From the NCBI RefSeq assembly GCF_002222055.1, contig NZ_MUGS01000021.1, forward strand, positions 62,001 to 126,000: a DNA stretch of 64,000 nt. The letters run 5' to 3'. The notes beneath the pieces were generated by a model. That model made no database searches, had not been told where the DNA came from, and was given only the letters and a program-made list of their open reading frames with translations. Positions 36,197 through 45,526 of the stretch are shown here, piece by piece. Both the position numbers and the translations under genes were made by a program. Within the stretch, counting starts at the first letter, position 1. Each line of letters starts with the position of its first letter. This stretch comes from Flavobacterium araucananum. GTDB taxonomy: Bacteria > Bacteroidota > Bacteroidia > Flavobacteriales > Flavobacteriaceae.

Positions 36197-38458
36197 TTAT
36201 CGTAACGTATATCTTAACCCAAAAAAACCACGAATTGTTTGGTTTTGTCCGTAAACATAAGTCGTATCAAAAGTTAAACCGTAAGGATTATCAGGAGTGA
36301 CCAACACTTTTCCGGCGGCATCGTATTGTACCTTTTTATCAAAAGGGTCATTGGTTCTGGAAATCAAAAACGGATTATTTTGCTTTGGCGTAAAGTTCAA
36401 TAAGTTTTTTACTCCGCCATACAATTCAAAATTCTTCCAGCCAAAATAGGTAAACTGAATATTCTGGATGCTGTACCAAGGCGACTTTGGACTTCTTGGA
36501 TCCAGATCACTTAGCAAAGGCAACTTCATTGGGCTGTAAACATTTCCGGTATAATCCAACAATAAATTCAGGGATTCTATTTTATACGAAATACTCCAGG
36601 TGGCGGTGAATTTCTCGGTTAAAAAAGGAGTTTGCGAAATTCCGTTTTCGACATTTTTATTATCCAAAACCGTAGCACCCAAAATCATTTTTAACCCCGT
36701 TGGAAAATTAACATCAACATTGGTGCTGATTCCCTGGCTTATGGCATAACCGTTGATGTTGTCGTAGATAATTTTATTGGGATCGGTTTCATAATCAGAT
36801 ATGATTTTATTGCTAAAGCGCGTATAAAAAACAGTTGTTTCTATGCCGATAAAAGTTCCATTGGTAAAGTTTATTTTCTGAATATAATTCAGATTTGCAT
36901 TTACAGATTGTTCGGGCTTTAAATTGCTTTTTAGTACAACATCTCTCGAACCGGTAAGAGCCGCATGATCTTCTGTAAATAAATTCACAACACGAAATCC
37001 GGTTCCGGCATTAAAACGGAAAATAGTATTTTCGTTTTTCTTCCATCGATAGGCCACCCTTGGTGTATATATCGAGCCATGAATCGAGTTATAATCATAA
37101 CGCATGCCTAACAAAACCTGACTTTTGGGAGAAAGTGTAATCTCGTCCTGAACAAATATTCCGGGTAACCAGGTACTTTCGGCTTCCTTTGTGGCAGTTG
37201 TATTATCGTCATAATACGAATATCGATTGGCGATTCCGGCAAGAAAATCATTTCGACCAATCTTTTTATCCCAGGTAAGTTGCAGGAAACCTATTTTTTG
37301 ATTTGCAATATAAGACGTTGTTCCGTAACGACTGTCCTGATAATGTACATTTCCGGAAAAGGAAAGCATCAATTTTTCTTCAAACGGCAATTGATAACTC
37401 CCTATCAACTCTCCTCTTTTGGTATAAATACTTTCGCCATAAATTTCGTTTCCGCCTCGGTACTTTTTCTCCCAACGTACATCTCCTCCCCAACGATCTT
37501 CGTACATTCCGCGTGCTGCAATCGTAAATAAGCGATTATTCTCTCTTTGAAAACTCCATTTATTAAAAACCGAAATTCTTTGAGAAAGTGTCACATCCGT
37601 AAAACCATCCTTATCCTTATCTACCACCTGATTGTAATCGAAGTAATTAATTCCCAAAAGTGTTGTTGCTTTTTTAGTCGGGTTAAATTTCATTCCCAAG
37701 TCAACATTCGTTTCTAAATAGGAAGTCGAAAAAACATCTGCCGAAAACAAAGGTGCGTTTGTTGGGTTCTTCGTTATAATATTGATTAACCCTCCAACAG
37801 CCTCACTTCCGTAAAGAGAAGAAGCCGGACCTTTTACGATTTCAATACGCTCTACGAGTGAATTTGGGATTCCTGATAATCCATAAACCGTCGAGAGACT
37901 GCTCACAATTGGCATTCCGTCAATTAAAACCAAAGTATACGGGCCTTCCAGTCCGTTAATGTGAATATCTCCTGTGTTACAAACACCACAATTGAGTTGA
38001 GGCCGAACGCCATTAATGTTTTGAAGTGCTTCATAAATACTGGGAGTTGGGTTTTTCTTGAAAAAAACAGGTGAATAAACCTCAACCGGAACAGCACTTT
38101 CTAATCGTTTTACGGCTTTTAAAGTTCCGGAAACGACAACTTCGTTAAGTTGATTTTCATTATCGGTTAATTCAAAATCATAAGACTGGACAGAGTCTTT
38201 TATGACTTCTATTTTCTTCTTCAAAGTCTGAAAACCTATTTGAGAAATCTGAATGGTATAATTGCCAAAAGCAACATTTTCAAATTTATAATACCCTAAA
38301 CTATCGGTAATCGTTTTTTGTTTTGTGCCCACTAAATGAACATTCACTAAATGTAATTGATGGCCTTCGCCGGAAATAACTCCCGAAACAGAAGTCGTTT
38401 CTTGTGCGAACGAAATATGTAAACTAAATAAAAGCAATATCAAAAAAAGTTTTTTCAT
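36197..38458 (-). CDS. TonB-dependent receptor with CxxC plug, probable metal uptake
   Basis: I choose the Met at 38458 (MKKLFLILLLFSLHISFAQE, signal peptide); the ATG at 38482 adds eight non-signal residues. About 753 residues. A CarboxypepD_reg-like domain (about 25-105) precedes the plug (QLNCGVCNTGDIHINGLEGP, VLIDGMPIVSS, IEIVKGPASSLYGSEAVGG) and the barrel ends in FFGLRYTLR. The plug cysteine pair NCGVCN and the neighbourhood (thioredoxin-like protein, metallochaperone, Zur-type regulator) suggest copper, zinc or another metal complex. This is inference; no substrate motif is diagnostic. Confidence 0.9.
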   Translation of the reverse strand: MKKLFLILLLFSLHISFAQETTSVSGVISGEGHQLHLVNVHLVGTKQKTITDSLGYYKFENVAFGNYTIQISQIGFQTLKKKIEVIKDSVQSYDFELTDNENQLNEVVVSGTLKAVKRLESAVPVEVYSPVFFKKNPTPSIYEALQNINGVRPQLNCGVCNTGDIHINGLEGPYTLVLIDGMPIVSSLSTVYGLSGIPNSLVERIEIVKGPASSLYGSEAVGGLINIITKNPTNAPLFSADVFSTSYLETNVDLGMKFNPTKKATTLLGINYFDYNQVVDKDKDGFTDVTLSQRISVFNKWSFQRENNRLFTIAARGMYEDRWGGDVRWEKKYRGGNEIYGESIYTKRGELIGSYQLPFEEKLMLSFSGNVHYQDSRYGTTSYIANQKIGFLQLTWDKKIGRNDFLAGIANRYSYYDDNTTATKEAESTWLPGIFVQDEITLSPKSQVLLGMRYDYNSIHGSIYTPRVAYRWKKNENTIFRFNAGTGFRVVNLFTEDHAALTGSRDVVLKSNLKPEQSVNANLNYIQKINFTNGTFIGIETTVFYTRFSNKIISDYETDPNKIIYDNINGYAISQGISTNVDVNFPTGLKMILGATVLDNKNVENGISQTPFLTEKFTATWSISYKIESLNLLLDYTGNVYSPMKLPLLSDLDPRSPKSPWYSIQNIQFTYFGWKNFELYGGVKNLLNFTPKQNNPFLISRTNDPFDKKVQYDAAGKVLVTPDNPYGLTFDTTYVYGQNQTIRGFFGLRYTLR

Positions 38459-39061
38459 CGTTGTAAAATTAAATTTAGACAAAACTAAAAATTAAATTTG
38501 ATAAATATTGTTTCTAAAGCTAAAAACTTTAAAATTGATTTTAATTCAATGCTTTATGAATAGTATAACACATAGAAATAAGTCGCAAAATTCTTTATTA
38601 ACCGGGAATAGCGTCCAGTTTTAGCTGGATGAAAATATAAAAGGAAGCAAAAAGGGCTTTAGCCAACTTTTATAGGTTTAGCAAAAACCATTTTACCTTA
38701 AATCTTATTCCCCAAGCTGAAGCCAGGAGCTATACAAAAAAGACTCCATAAAAAGTAGCTTCTATTTTGTCTCGACACATTGATATCGCTGCGATGGAGC
38801 TTTGACATAAATTAAATACTGATTAGGTATAAATATAATGCTCCGATGGAGTTTTAATAATTAAAGTCCCAGAAGGACACAATATTTATAGAAAAATCCA
38901 AAATCCATTTCTAAACCCCAGCGGAGTGAAACCATTTATTTTTAACGAATAGAATTTTATGGTTCCGGTTCTAAAACATACCAAACGATTTAACCCATAA
39001 AGAATGAAACACGTTTTTGAACCCTTGACACTATTAACTATGTCTCGCCTAAATTTAAAAG
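38459..39061. repeat. Gene-free block with two compound palindromic elements (603 bases)
   Basis: Element 1 (about 38600-38735): TCCAG-TTTTAG-CTGGA (38614-38629), GGGCTTTAGCC (about 38653) and CCCAAGCTGAAGCCAGGAGC (about 38711). Element 2 (38784-38933): GCTGCGATGGAGC, ATGCTCCGATGGAG, GTCCCAGAAGGAC and ACCCCAGCGGAGT in that order. Element 2 is the same four-stem arrangement found on both sides of the second Y1 transposase gene at 58191. No coding signal. Confidence 0.8.
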
Positions 39062-39973
39062 CTAAACAAATACCTCATCAATTAATTCTTTATTGACCAT
39101 TGCTCCGGCAAAAGAGCCGGAAGAAACCGCCAATGCAACAGATCTTGCCTGAATATGGCAATCGCCACTCGCAAAAACTCCCGGAATTGTCGTTTTCTGA
39201 AAAGCATCTACTTTCAACAAACCATTTTCGGTCAATTGGCAGCCTAAAGATTCGGGTAAAGGACAATGCTGTTCAAAAGGAGCTTTAAAATAAAGGGCTT
39301 TAACGACCGTTTTAGTTTGATTTTTAAAGAAAATCTGCTGAATATTTCCGTTTTCATGTTCTAAACTTTCGATTTCATCCTCAATAATTTCAACTTTATG
39401 TTGTTTCAATAATTGAGTTTGCTCAATTGTTAGCGTTGATTTTCCGTTTGTTAACAACCTTAAATCTTTAGTCCAGTTTGATATCATTTTAGAAAATTCA
39501 AAACCCATATCGCCATTGGCTACGATTTCGGTCTTTTCTTTTTTTACTTCATAACCATGGCAATACGGACAATGCAAAACCGAAATTCCCCAACATTCAG
39601 CAAAACCAGAAATTTTTGGCAATAAATCTTTTACACCTGTTGCAAATAATAGTTTTCCGGATGTAAAAATTTTTCCGGAACTGGTTTCGATTTCAAAACC
39701 AGATTCCGTTTTAATAGCGCTAATAGCGAGTCCGTTATAGAATTTAACCGAATCATAAAATTTAACCTGAGTTTTGGCTTTCGCCGAAATTACAGCGGGT
39801 TTCTCTCCATCGTGCGTAATGAAATTATGCGAATGCGGCGTTTGTCTGTTGCAAGGCAAACCGCTATCAATGACCAAAACGTGTCGTAAAGAACGCCCTA
39901 GACTCATTGCTGCCGAAAGTCCGCTGTAACTACCACCGATAATTATAACGTCGTATGTATTGTTGTACATCAT
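39062..39973 (-). CDS. Thioredoxin-reductase-like NAD(P)/FAD oxidoreductase
   Basis: 303 residues. The FAD-binding motif GGSYSGLSAAMSLGRS is at the N terminus, the redox pair CPYC (LHCPYCHGYEV) lies near residue 133, and the C-terminal FAD block is GVFASGDCH. It differs from true TrxB (CATC) and resembles the GliT/HlmI-like dithiol oxidase branch and related uncharacterised flavoproteins. It follows the CobW-type gene by 17 bases and so belongs to a merC-like, cobW-like, oxidoreductase operon, perhaps handling thiol-metal chemistry. The substrate is unknown. Confidence 0.88.
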   Translation of the reverse strand: MMYNNTYDVIIIGGSYSGLSAAMSLGRSLRHVLVIDSGLPCNRQTPHSHNFITHDGEKPAVISAKAKTQVKFYDSVKFYNGLAISAIKTESGFEIETSSGKIFTSGKLLFATGVKDLLPKISGFAECWGISVLHCPYCHGYEVKKEKTEIVANGDMGFEFSKMISNWTKDLRLLTNGKSTLTIEQTQLLKQHKVEIIEDEIESLEHENGNIQQIFFKNQTKTVVKALYFKAPFEQHCPLPESLGCQLTENGLLKVDAFQKTTIPGVFASGDCHIQARSVALAVSSGSFAGAMVNKELIDEVFV

Positions 39974-39990
39974 AGTTTTTATGTTTTATA

Positions 39991-41193
39991 TTAATTTCCG
40001 GGAATAGGAAAAGGATCTTTTGCAGAGAAGAAACCATTATGATAATCTATAATTTCATCCTCGGTGCAAAGGCATTTGTTAAGTGCTGCAAGAATTTGAG
40101 TTTCATTTATTTTCTGACCAATAAACACCAATTCATTTAGTCTGTCGCCAAACCTGGAAGTCCATCGTTCTTCTATTACATCCTGAAACTCCACAAAATT
40201 ATTAAACGTCATTCTCTCGCTTAACGGCATACTGGCCCACCAGACACCGGCTCCTTCCGCTTTCATCGATCCCCCAGCCTGACTCCAATTAATAGCTTGA
40301 TGTGGTCTTGATGCCATCCACAATAATCCTTTGCTTCGAATTATGTTTGCCGGAAAATCAGATGAAATATAATTCCATAATCTATTGGGATGAAAAGGTC
40401 TGGGATCCCGAAACACAAAAGAACTTATTCCGTACTCTTCTGTTTCGGGTGTGTGAATACCTTCTAATTCCCGAATCCAGCCTGCCGAATTTTCGGCTTC
40501 TTCATAATTGAACAAACCTGTATGGATAATTTCGTTCGGGTTTACTTTCCCTAAAACCGAAGTGATTATTTTTGCAACCGGATTTAGCTTTTGAATCGAA
40601 GCTTTCAACATTTTCAATGATTCTCGAGCGATAAGATCTGTTTTATTCAAAATAATAACATTGGCAAATTCTACCTGATCGACCAAAAGGTTGACTATTG
40701 TTCGGTTATCATTTTCAATATCTGAAAGGTTTTGCTCCTGCAATGTTTTAGCGGAGCCAAAATCTTTAAAGAAATTAAAACTATCCACAACTGTAACCAT
40801 TGTATCGATATAGCTAAATCTGGACAAATCAATGTTTTCGTCTTCATTTACAAACAAAAAAGTTTGCGCTACCGGAATGGGTTCGCTAATACCGGTACTT
40901 TCAATAAGCAAATAATCGAACCTGTCTTCTTGTGCCAGTTTTTCGACTTCAAGCATTAAGTCTTCCCGCAAAGTGCAACAAATGCAACCATTGGTCATTT
41001 CAACCAATTTTTCTTCGGTTCGTGATAATGTAAATTCATTTTTTATAAGTTGGGCATCTATATTGACTTCGCTCATATCATTGACAATAACTGCGACTTT
41101 TAATCCTTCTTTATTGTGTAGAATATGATTGAGAAGCGTTGTTTTTCCTGCGCCAAGAAATCCGCTCAATACAGTAACCGGTAGTTTTTTCAT
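39991..41193 (-). CDS. CobW/ZigA-type GTP-dependent metallochaperone
   Basis: The start is the ATG at 41193 ([20 protein letters not shown]); it overlaps the stop of the MerC-like gene in an ATGA junction. 400 residues. Walker A is GFLGAGKTT, the metal motif is [10 protein letters not shown] (CxCC) near residue 64, NKTD is the base-recognition motif, and the CobW C-terminal domain carries HPNRLW. Family members (ZigA, ZNG1) use GTP to hand zinc to client enzymes under zinc starvation. The divergent Fur/Zur-type gene with two dyads in between supports zinc control. Confidence 0.9.
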   Translation of the reverse strand: MKKLPVTVLSGFLGAGKTTLLNHILHNKEGLKVAVIVNDMSEVNIDAQLIKNEFTLSRTEEKLVEMTNGCICCTLREDLMLEVEKLAQEDRFDYLLIESTGISEPIPVAQTFLFVNEDENIDLSRFSYIDTMVTVVDSFNFFKDFGSAKTLQEQNLSDIENDNRTIVNLLVDQVEFANVIILNKTDLIARESLKMLKASIQKLNPVAKIITSVLGKVNPNEIIHTGLFNYEEAENSAGWIRELEGIHTPETEEYGISSFVFRDPRPFHPNRLWNYISSDFPANIIRSKGLLWMASRPHQAINWSQAGGSMKAEGAGVWWASMPLSERMTFNNFVEFQDVIEERWTSRFGDRLNELVFIGQKINETQILAALNKCLCTEDEIIDYHNGFFSAKDPFPIPGN

Positions 41194-41543
41194 CGTTGTA
41201 AAGGTTTGTGATTTGTATAATTTAAAAAATGTCCAAGGATCATACCGATACCTCCAATAAAAATCAGATCGAGATGAATGTCCAGAAAAAGTTCGCATAA
41301 AACACTAATCCAGATCAAAGACATCGAAATAATTAGAATACTTGCTACTAAAAGATTTGTTTTTTTTATAATTTTAAAAATTGCAAATGTGCCTATTGAA
41401 GCAAAAAGCAAATCGATAAAAGGATTGTGACTTAAACCCAAAGGCAAGATAGTTAAGAGCGGAAAAACTAAACAATGCACCAAACAAATGGTCGCACTCG
41501 AAATTCCTAAAATATCGTAAAGGGATGAGGTAGTTTTCTTCAT
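41190..41543 (-). CDS. MerC-domain small membrane protein
   Basis: 117 residues with four predicted membrane helices. The first helix carries the cysteine pair CLVHC (residues about 20-24), as in MerC mercury transporters. The C terminus is HKPLQR. Chromosomal MerC-like proteins in Bacteroidota occur without a mer operon, and here the gene is translationally coupled to a CobW-type metallochaperone and faces a Zur-type regulator, so zinc handling is more likely than mercury resistance. Confidence 0.83.
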   Translation of the reverse strand: MKKTTSSLYDILGISSATICLVHCLVFPLLTILPLGLSHNPFIDLLFASIGTFAIFKIIKKTNLLVASILIISMSLIWISVLCELFLDIHLDLIFIGGIGMILGHFLNYTNHKPLQR

Positions 41544-41562
41544 TTTCAGTACATTTGCTTAA

Positions 41563-41577
41563 TGCAATTATGTTGCA
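41563..41577. promoter_or_regulatory. Zur/Fur-like dyad 1
   Basis: TGCAA-TTATG-TTGCA, 20 bases before the merC-like ATG, in the promoter shared with the divergent Fur-family regulator. The TGCAA/TTGCA arms suit a Fur-superfamily operator. Confidence 0.55.
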
Positions 41578-41598
41578 AATATATAGTTTTATTTTATT

Positions 41599-41613
41599 CG
41601 CAACAATGTTGCG
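41599..41613. promoter_or_regulatory. Zur/Fur-like dyad 2
   Basis: CGCAAC-AAT-GTTGCG, a perfect dyad 25 bases before the regulator ATG. It shares the GCAAC/GTTGC core with dyad 1, and centres of the two sites are 36 bases apart. Confidence 0.6.
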
Positions 41614-41637
41614 TTAATGTTTTTTAATTTAATAAAA

Positions 41638-42030
41638 ATGAAAACAACAAGAAACACCGCAGCAAAGACAGCGGTTATAGAGATTTTTGAGAAATCTAAA
41701 ACCGCTTTGTCTCATACTGAAATTCAAAAAAAAATCAATGATTTATGCGATCGCGTTACGATATACAGGATACTTGACCGACTCGTAAATGACGATATTA
41801 TTCATAAAATTGTAAATCTGGACGGAACTGTAAAGTATGCAAAATGTCATCATAATGCTCAAAGAGTACACATACATAACCATGCTCATTTTAGTTGTGA
41901 GAAATGTTTAGAAGTAACTTGTCTTGAAAATGTGAAGCCCAGTTACATTATTCCGCACAATTATAAAGTCAACGATATAAACTTTACATTGTCAGGACTA
42001 TGTCCGAATTGTTTAAATTCTAACAATTAA
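41638..42030 (+). CDS. Fur-family metalloregulator, probably Zur
   Basis: The start is the ATG at 41638 (MKTTRNTAAK); an in-frame ATG at 41617 lies too close to the operator dyad. 130 residues. The winged helix reads CDRVTIYRILDRLVNDDIIHKI. The metal domain has HIHNHAHF with a CEKC pair and a second LCPNC pair at the end, the structural zinc site of Fur/Zur proteins. Divergence from a CobW-type chaperone operon makes zinc the best guess; iron or peroxide sensing cannot be excluded. Confidence 0.85.
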   Translation: MKTTRNTAAKTAVIEIFEKSKTALSHTEIQKKINDLCDRVTIYRILDRLVNDDIIHKIVNLDGTVKYAKCHHNAQRVHIHNHAHFSCEKCLEVTCLENVKPSYIIPHNYKVNDINFTLSGLCPNCLNSNN

Positions 42031-42032
42031 GA

Positions 42033-42048
42033 TTTAGACTTGCCTAAA
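42033..42048. promoter_or_regulatory. Candidate MntR/DtxR operator before mntH
   Basis: TTTAGACTTGCCTAAA is a near-perfect palindrome (one mismatched pair) lying just upstream of the mntH promoter. Its TTTAG/CTAAA arms are of the DtxR-family kind, and the regulator gene follows mntH. Confidence 0.5.
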
Positions 42049-42052
42049 AATA

Positions 42053-42085
42053 TTGTTTTACGAATACAATTTTTATATATATTTG
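42053..42085 (+). promoter_or_regulatory. Candidate mntH promoter
   Basis: TTG (42053-42055), a 22-base spacer and TATATTTG (42078-42085) match the Bacteroidota -33/-7 pattern loosely, 19 bases before the mntH ATG. Confidence 0.5.
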
Positions 42086-42104
42086 TTAAAACAACATTAC
42101 TACA

Positions 42105-43976
42105 ATGACTAGATCTTTAGACGAGGTAAACCAATCGGTTGCTACAGAACATAAAAAAACAGGATTCAGAAAAATATTAGCCTTTTTAGGTCCCGCCTAT
42201 TTAGTAAGCGTTGGTTATATGGATCCCGGAAACTGGGCAACAGATATTGCCGGTGGTAGCCAATTTGGTTATTCATTGCTTTGGGTTTTATTAATGAGCA
42301 ACTTAATGGCGTTGCTGCTTCAAAGTTTAAGTGCCCGTCTTGGTATAGTAACACAGCGTGATTTGGCGCAGGCTTCCCGGGAAACCTATTCTAAGTTCAT
42401 CAACTATATTTTGTACTTTCTGGCAGAAATTGCTATTGCAGCCTGTGATCTTGCCGAAGTTTTAGGAATGGCAATTGGTATCAATTTGTTATTTGATATT
42501 CCGCTTATCGAAGGGGTTTTAATTACCGTTCTGGATACCTTTCTATTATTATTCTTAATTAATAAAGGAATCCGAAAAATGGAAGCTTTTATTATTGTTC
42601 TGGTGGCTATCATTGGGTTCTCGTTTATTTTTGAAATGATTTTTGCAGAACCGGAACTGGACAAAGTGCTTTACGGACTTATTCCGTCAATGCCTAATTC
42701 TGCCGCTTTGTATATTGCTATCGGGATTATTGGGGCTACAGTAATGCCACACAACTTGTACCTGCATTCGTCTTTAGTACAAACCCGAAAATTCGATCGT
42801 ACTCCTGCCGGAATCAAACAGGCTTTGAAATACAATCTTATTGATTCGACCATCGCCTTAAATCTTGCCTTTTTTGTAAATGCAGCCATTTTGATTTTGG
42901 CAGCAGCCACTTTTTACAGAAACGGAATGTTTGAAGTTGCCGAAATTCAGGATGCACATCAGTTTCTTGAACCTTTGTTGGGAACTAAATGGGCGCCAAT
43001 ATTATTTGCTGTTGCCTTAATCGCTGCCGGACAAAGTTCGACCGTTACGGGAACCTTGGCCGGACAAATTGTAATGGAAGGATATCTGAATTTAAGGATT
43101 CAGCCTTGGGTGCGCCGAATCATAACCCGTTTGATTGCCATTGTTCCAGCCGTTGTCGTAATTTTAATTTATGGTGAAGGTGTAACCGGAAAACTTTTGA
43201 TCTTAAGTCAGGTTATTTTGAGTTTGCAATTGGGCTTTGCCATTATCCCGCTAATTCACTTTGTAAGTGATAAAACCAAAATGAAAGGGTTTCATATTTC
43301 AAGAACAACTCAAATTGCAGCCTGGATTATTGCCTTGATCATTGTTTCGCTTAATGCAAAGTTAGTTTATGACGAAATTACTTCCTGGCTTGCAAGTTCT
43401 ACTCATCCAACGATTTTGTGGTTAACAGTAGTTCCACTTGCCTTTGGGTTTCTTGCCTTATTATTATATATCATTGTAAAACCTTTTATCGCAAGGGCAA
43501 AATCAAATATCGAGAATCATTCGCCACATCATTTAAAACTGGTTTATACGCCAAAAGAAACTTACGGCAAGAAAAACATAGCGATTTCTGTAGACTTTTC
43601 TAAAGCTGATGAAGCTGCACTTAACAATGCTTTCGAATTAGGCGGAATCGACGCGCAATACACTTTAATTCACATCGTAGAAACCGTTGGTGCATTAATG
43701 TATGGAGGTCATGTTGACGATCACGAAACGACAATCGACGAAAAATTATTATTAGAATATAAAGAGATGCTTTCGCAAAAAGGATTCAGGATCGAAACTG
43801 AACTTGGTTTTGGAAAACCTAACACTGTGATTGCAAAGATTATCAACCTTGGTAATTTTGATATACTTGTTATGGGAACCCACGGACACACTGGTTTAAA
43901 AGATATTTTGTTTGGTACAACCGTAGACAAATTGAGACATAAAATTTCAATACCTTTGTTGATTGTTAAGAAATAG
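42105..43976 (+). CDS. mntH: Nramp divalent metal (Mn/Fe) transporter fused to a universal stress domain
   Basis: Proton-coupled importer in the inner membrane. 623 residues: the Nramp domain (about 25-450) has the metal-site motifs DPGNWATD in helix 1 and MPHNLYLHSS in helix 6. A cytoplasmic UspA domain (about 475-623) ends with GTHGHTGLKDILFGTT, the nucleotide-binding GxxGx(9)GS/T-type motif. Stand-alone bacterial MntH is about 420 residues; the fusion is common in Bacteroidota as I recall. MntR lies 89 bases downstream, and a DtxR-like dyad lies in front. Confidence 0.93.
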   Translation: MTRSLDEVNQSVATEHKKTGFRKILAFLGPAYLVSVGYMDPGNWATDIAGGSQFGYSLLWVLLMSNLMALLLQSLSARLGIVTQRDLAQASRETYSKFINYILYFLAEIAIAACDLAEVLGMAIGINLLFDIPLIEGVLITVLDTFLLLFLINKGIRKMEAFIIVLVAIIGFSFIFEMIFAEPELDKVLYGLIPSMPNSAALYIAIGIIGATVMPHNLYLHSSLVQTRKFDRTPAGIKQALKYNLIDSTIALNLAFFVNAAILILAAATFYRNGMFEVAEIQDAHQFLEPLLGTKWAPILFAVALIAAGQSSTVTGTLAGQIVMEGYLNLRIQPWVRRIITRLIAIVPAVVVILIYGEGVTGKLLILSQVILSLQLGFAIIPLIHFVSDKTKMKGFHISRTTQIAAWIIALIIVSLNAKLVYDEITSWLASSTHPTILWLTVVPLAFGFLALLLYIIVKPFIARAKSNIENHSPHHLKLVYTPKETYGKKNIAISVDFSKADEAALNNAFELGGIDAQYTLIHIVETVGALMYGGHVDDHETTIDEKLLLEYKEMLSQKGFRIETELGFGKPNTVIAKIINLGNFDILVMGTHGHTGLKDILFGTTVDKLRHKISIPLLIVKK

Positions 43977-43990
43977 GGACAAAGGTTCAG

Positions 43991-44050
43991 AGGTTCAAAG
44001 GGACAAAGATTTTAAACTTTGAACCTTTGCGCCTTTGTCGCTTTGAACCT
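43991..44050. repeat. Inverted repeat of cctttg words between mntH and mntR
   Basis: AGGTTCAAAGGGACAAAG (43991-44008) faces CTTTGTCGCTTTGAACCT (44033-44050), 17 of 18 paired, with an inner copy of the same wording. It may act as attenuator or terminator between the two genes. Confidence 0.75.
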
Positions 44051-44065
44051 CAAAAAATAAAAGAA

Positions 44066-44719
44066 ATGACTTTCTCAGAAGAAAACTATCTTAAATCGAT
44101 ATATCATCTTACTACTTCTAATGATTCAGAAGTAAGCACGAACGCTATTGCTGAAATGATGGAAACCAAAGCTTCATCAGTTACGGATATGCTTAAAAAG
44201 TTATCTGATAAAGATTTGGTGCATTATAAAAAGTATCAGGGCGTTTCTTTGACCGAAAATGGTAAACTGGCTGCAAAAATGATTGTTAGAAAACATCGTT
44301 TATGGGAAGTGTTTTTGGTTGAAAAACTAAATTTCTCCTGGGATGAAGTTCACGATATTGCCGAACAATTGGAGCATATCAAATCGGAACAACTGATTAA
44401 TCGTTTGGATGATTTTCTGGGAAATCCTACCGAAGATCCGCATGGTGACCCAATTCCGGATGCCAACGGAAGAATCGTAAAAATCGAGAAACACTTGCTT
44501 TCTGAATTAATAGAAAATCAAACCGGAGTTTGCGTGGGTGTAAAAGACACTTCGTCTGAATTTCTGCAATATCTGGATAAACAAGAAATTGCTTTGGGCT
44601 CTCAAATCGAATTTATCTCTAAAGAATCTTTTGATTTATCTGTAAAAATCAAGGTTAATGGCAGAGAATTATCAATCTCGAATAAAATCGCTTCGAATTT
44701 GTTTGTGAAGTTAGTTTAG
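44066..44719 (+). CDS. mntR: DtxR/MntR-family metal-dependent repressor
   Basis: The start is the ATG at 44066 (MTFSEENYLKSIYHL, the family opening); an earlier in-frame ATG at 44027 is inside a repeat hairpin. 217 residues. HTH VSTNAIAEMMETKASSVTDMLKKL is followed by the metal-binding dimer domain (KHRLWEVFLVEKL, EQLEHIKSEQL, GNPTEDPHGDPIP) and a FeoA/SH3-like C-terminal domain. With manganese bound it is expected to repress mntH next door. Confidence 0.92.
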   Translation: MTFSEENYLKSIYHLTTSNDSEVSTNAIAEMMETKASSVTDMLKKLSDKDLVHYKKYQGVSLTENGKLAAKMIVRKHRLWEVFLVEKLNFSWDEVHDIAEQLEHIKSEQLINRLDDFLGNPTEDPHGDPIPDANGRIVKIEKHLLSELIENQTGVCVGVKDTSSEFLQYLDKQEIALGSQIEFISKESFDLSVKIKVNGRELSISNKIASNLFVKLV

Positions 44720-44960
44720 GGTTATTTCACGGAGATTCGCAGAGAATTGCACAGAGAGTCACTAAGATTTTATAAACTGTAATTATAAATTGAATAGATT
44801 AAATCCATCCCTACAATATAAATCGAGCCTAAAGCTCTTTCTCAAAAGTTCCGGAGGAACGAACTATATTGTAGCAACGGATTTCAATCCGTTGATGGCA
44901 ACGAATTCAGTAAACGAGGGCTTCGGGAGCGGGATTAGCTCCTAAAACTAATGATAAGAA
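44720..44960. repeat. REP-type element (GTTCCGGAGGAAC / AACGGATT..AATCCGTT)
   Basis: CTACAATATA (44811-44820) pairs with TATATTGTAG (44865-44874), enclosing GAGCCTAAAGCTC and GTTCCGGAGGAAC (44848-44860), and is followed by AACGGATTTCAATCCGTT (44876-44893). A relative lies at 56070-56116. Confidence 0.75.
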
Positions 44961-45359
44961 TTATACAATTCCTTTCTCGATCATTTCCAGCATTACCGGA
45001 GAAGCATTTTTGAATGTTGGTTCTTGCTCAATGATACTTCCGGCGTTCTTTTTGTTTACTTTGAATGTCACATCATTATCTGTGGTAAACAACAAAGCCG
45101 TTAAAAACGGATTTTTGATATACGTTCCTAATACCATTAAGGCCTCATCTAAAGCATGGGTGCTTTCGATTTCTTCGGTTTTGTAACGGGTTGTTAAGGC
45201 AATTGACCAGGTATTGTCTTCGTTTATCGCCAAACGAAAATAGATGTTTTTGATCTCGGTATCGCCGATCGTTTTTGCTAAAGTCAGTTTAGCAAAAGTG
45301 CCGGCTTGAATGCTTTCTTTAACGCGTTCGCAAAAAAGAGCAAATATTGGTTCGTACAT
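44961..45359 (-). CDS. Conserved-looking hypothetical protein
   Basis: 132 residues, no signal peptide, no membrane segment, no motif I recognise. It is mixed alpha/beta with a strand-rich middle (IKNIYFRLAINEDNTWSIAL) and helical ends. Codon use and composition match the neighbours. It is transcribed away from mntR and toward no close partner; the next gene on its strand (enoyl-CoA hydratase) lies 168 bases downstream of nothing shared. Function unknown. Confidence 0.65.
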   Translation of the reverse strand: MYEPIFALFCERVKESIQAGTFAKLTLAKTIGDTEIKNIYFRLAINEDNTWSIALTTRYKTEEIESTHALDEALMVLGTYIKNPFLTALLFTTDNDVTFKVNKKNAGSIIEQEPTFKNASPVMLEMIEKGIV

Positions 45360-45526
45360 TTTTTTAAGGTTCTAAGGTTGTAAGGTACTAAGGTTCTAAG
45401 TTTTTACCTTTCGTATCCCTGTATTGTTATTTTACTGCAAAAATCTCACAAAGTTACACAATGCTTTGTATTAAATTTTTTCTTTGCGACTCTCTGTGAA
45501 ATCTTTGTGCAACTCTTTGGTATAGC

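Noticed and set aside
41193..41298. N-terminal extension of the CobW-type protein
   Set aside because: The 35 extra residues are the antisense-free read-through of the MerC-like gene's end; the Walker A block is at the normal distance from the ATG at 41193.
41190..41543. Mercury resistance operon
   Set aside because: No merA, merR, merT or merP; the neighbours point to zinc handling.
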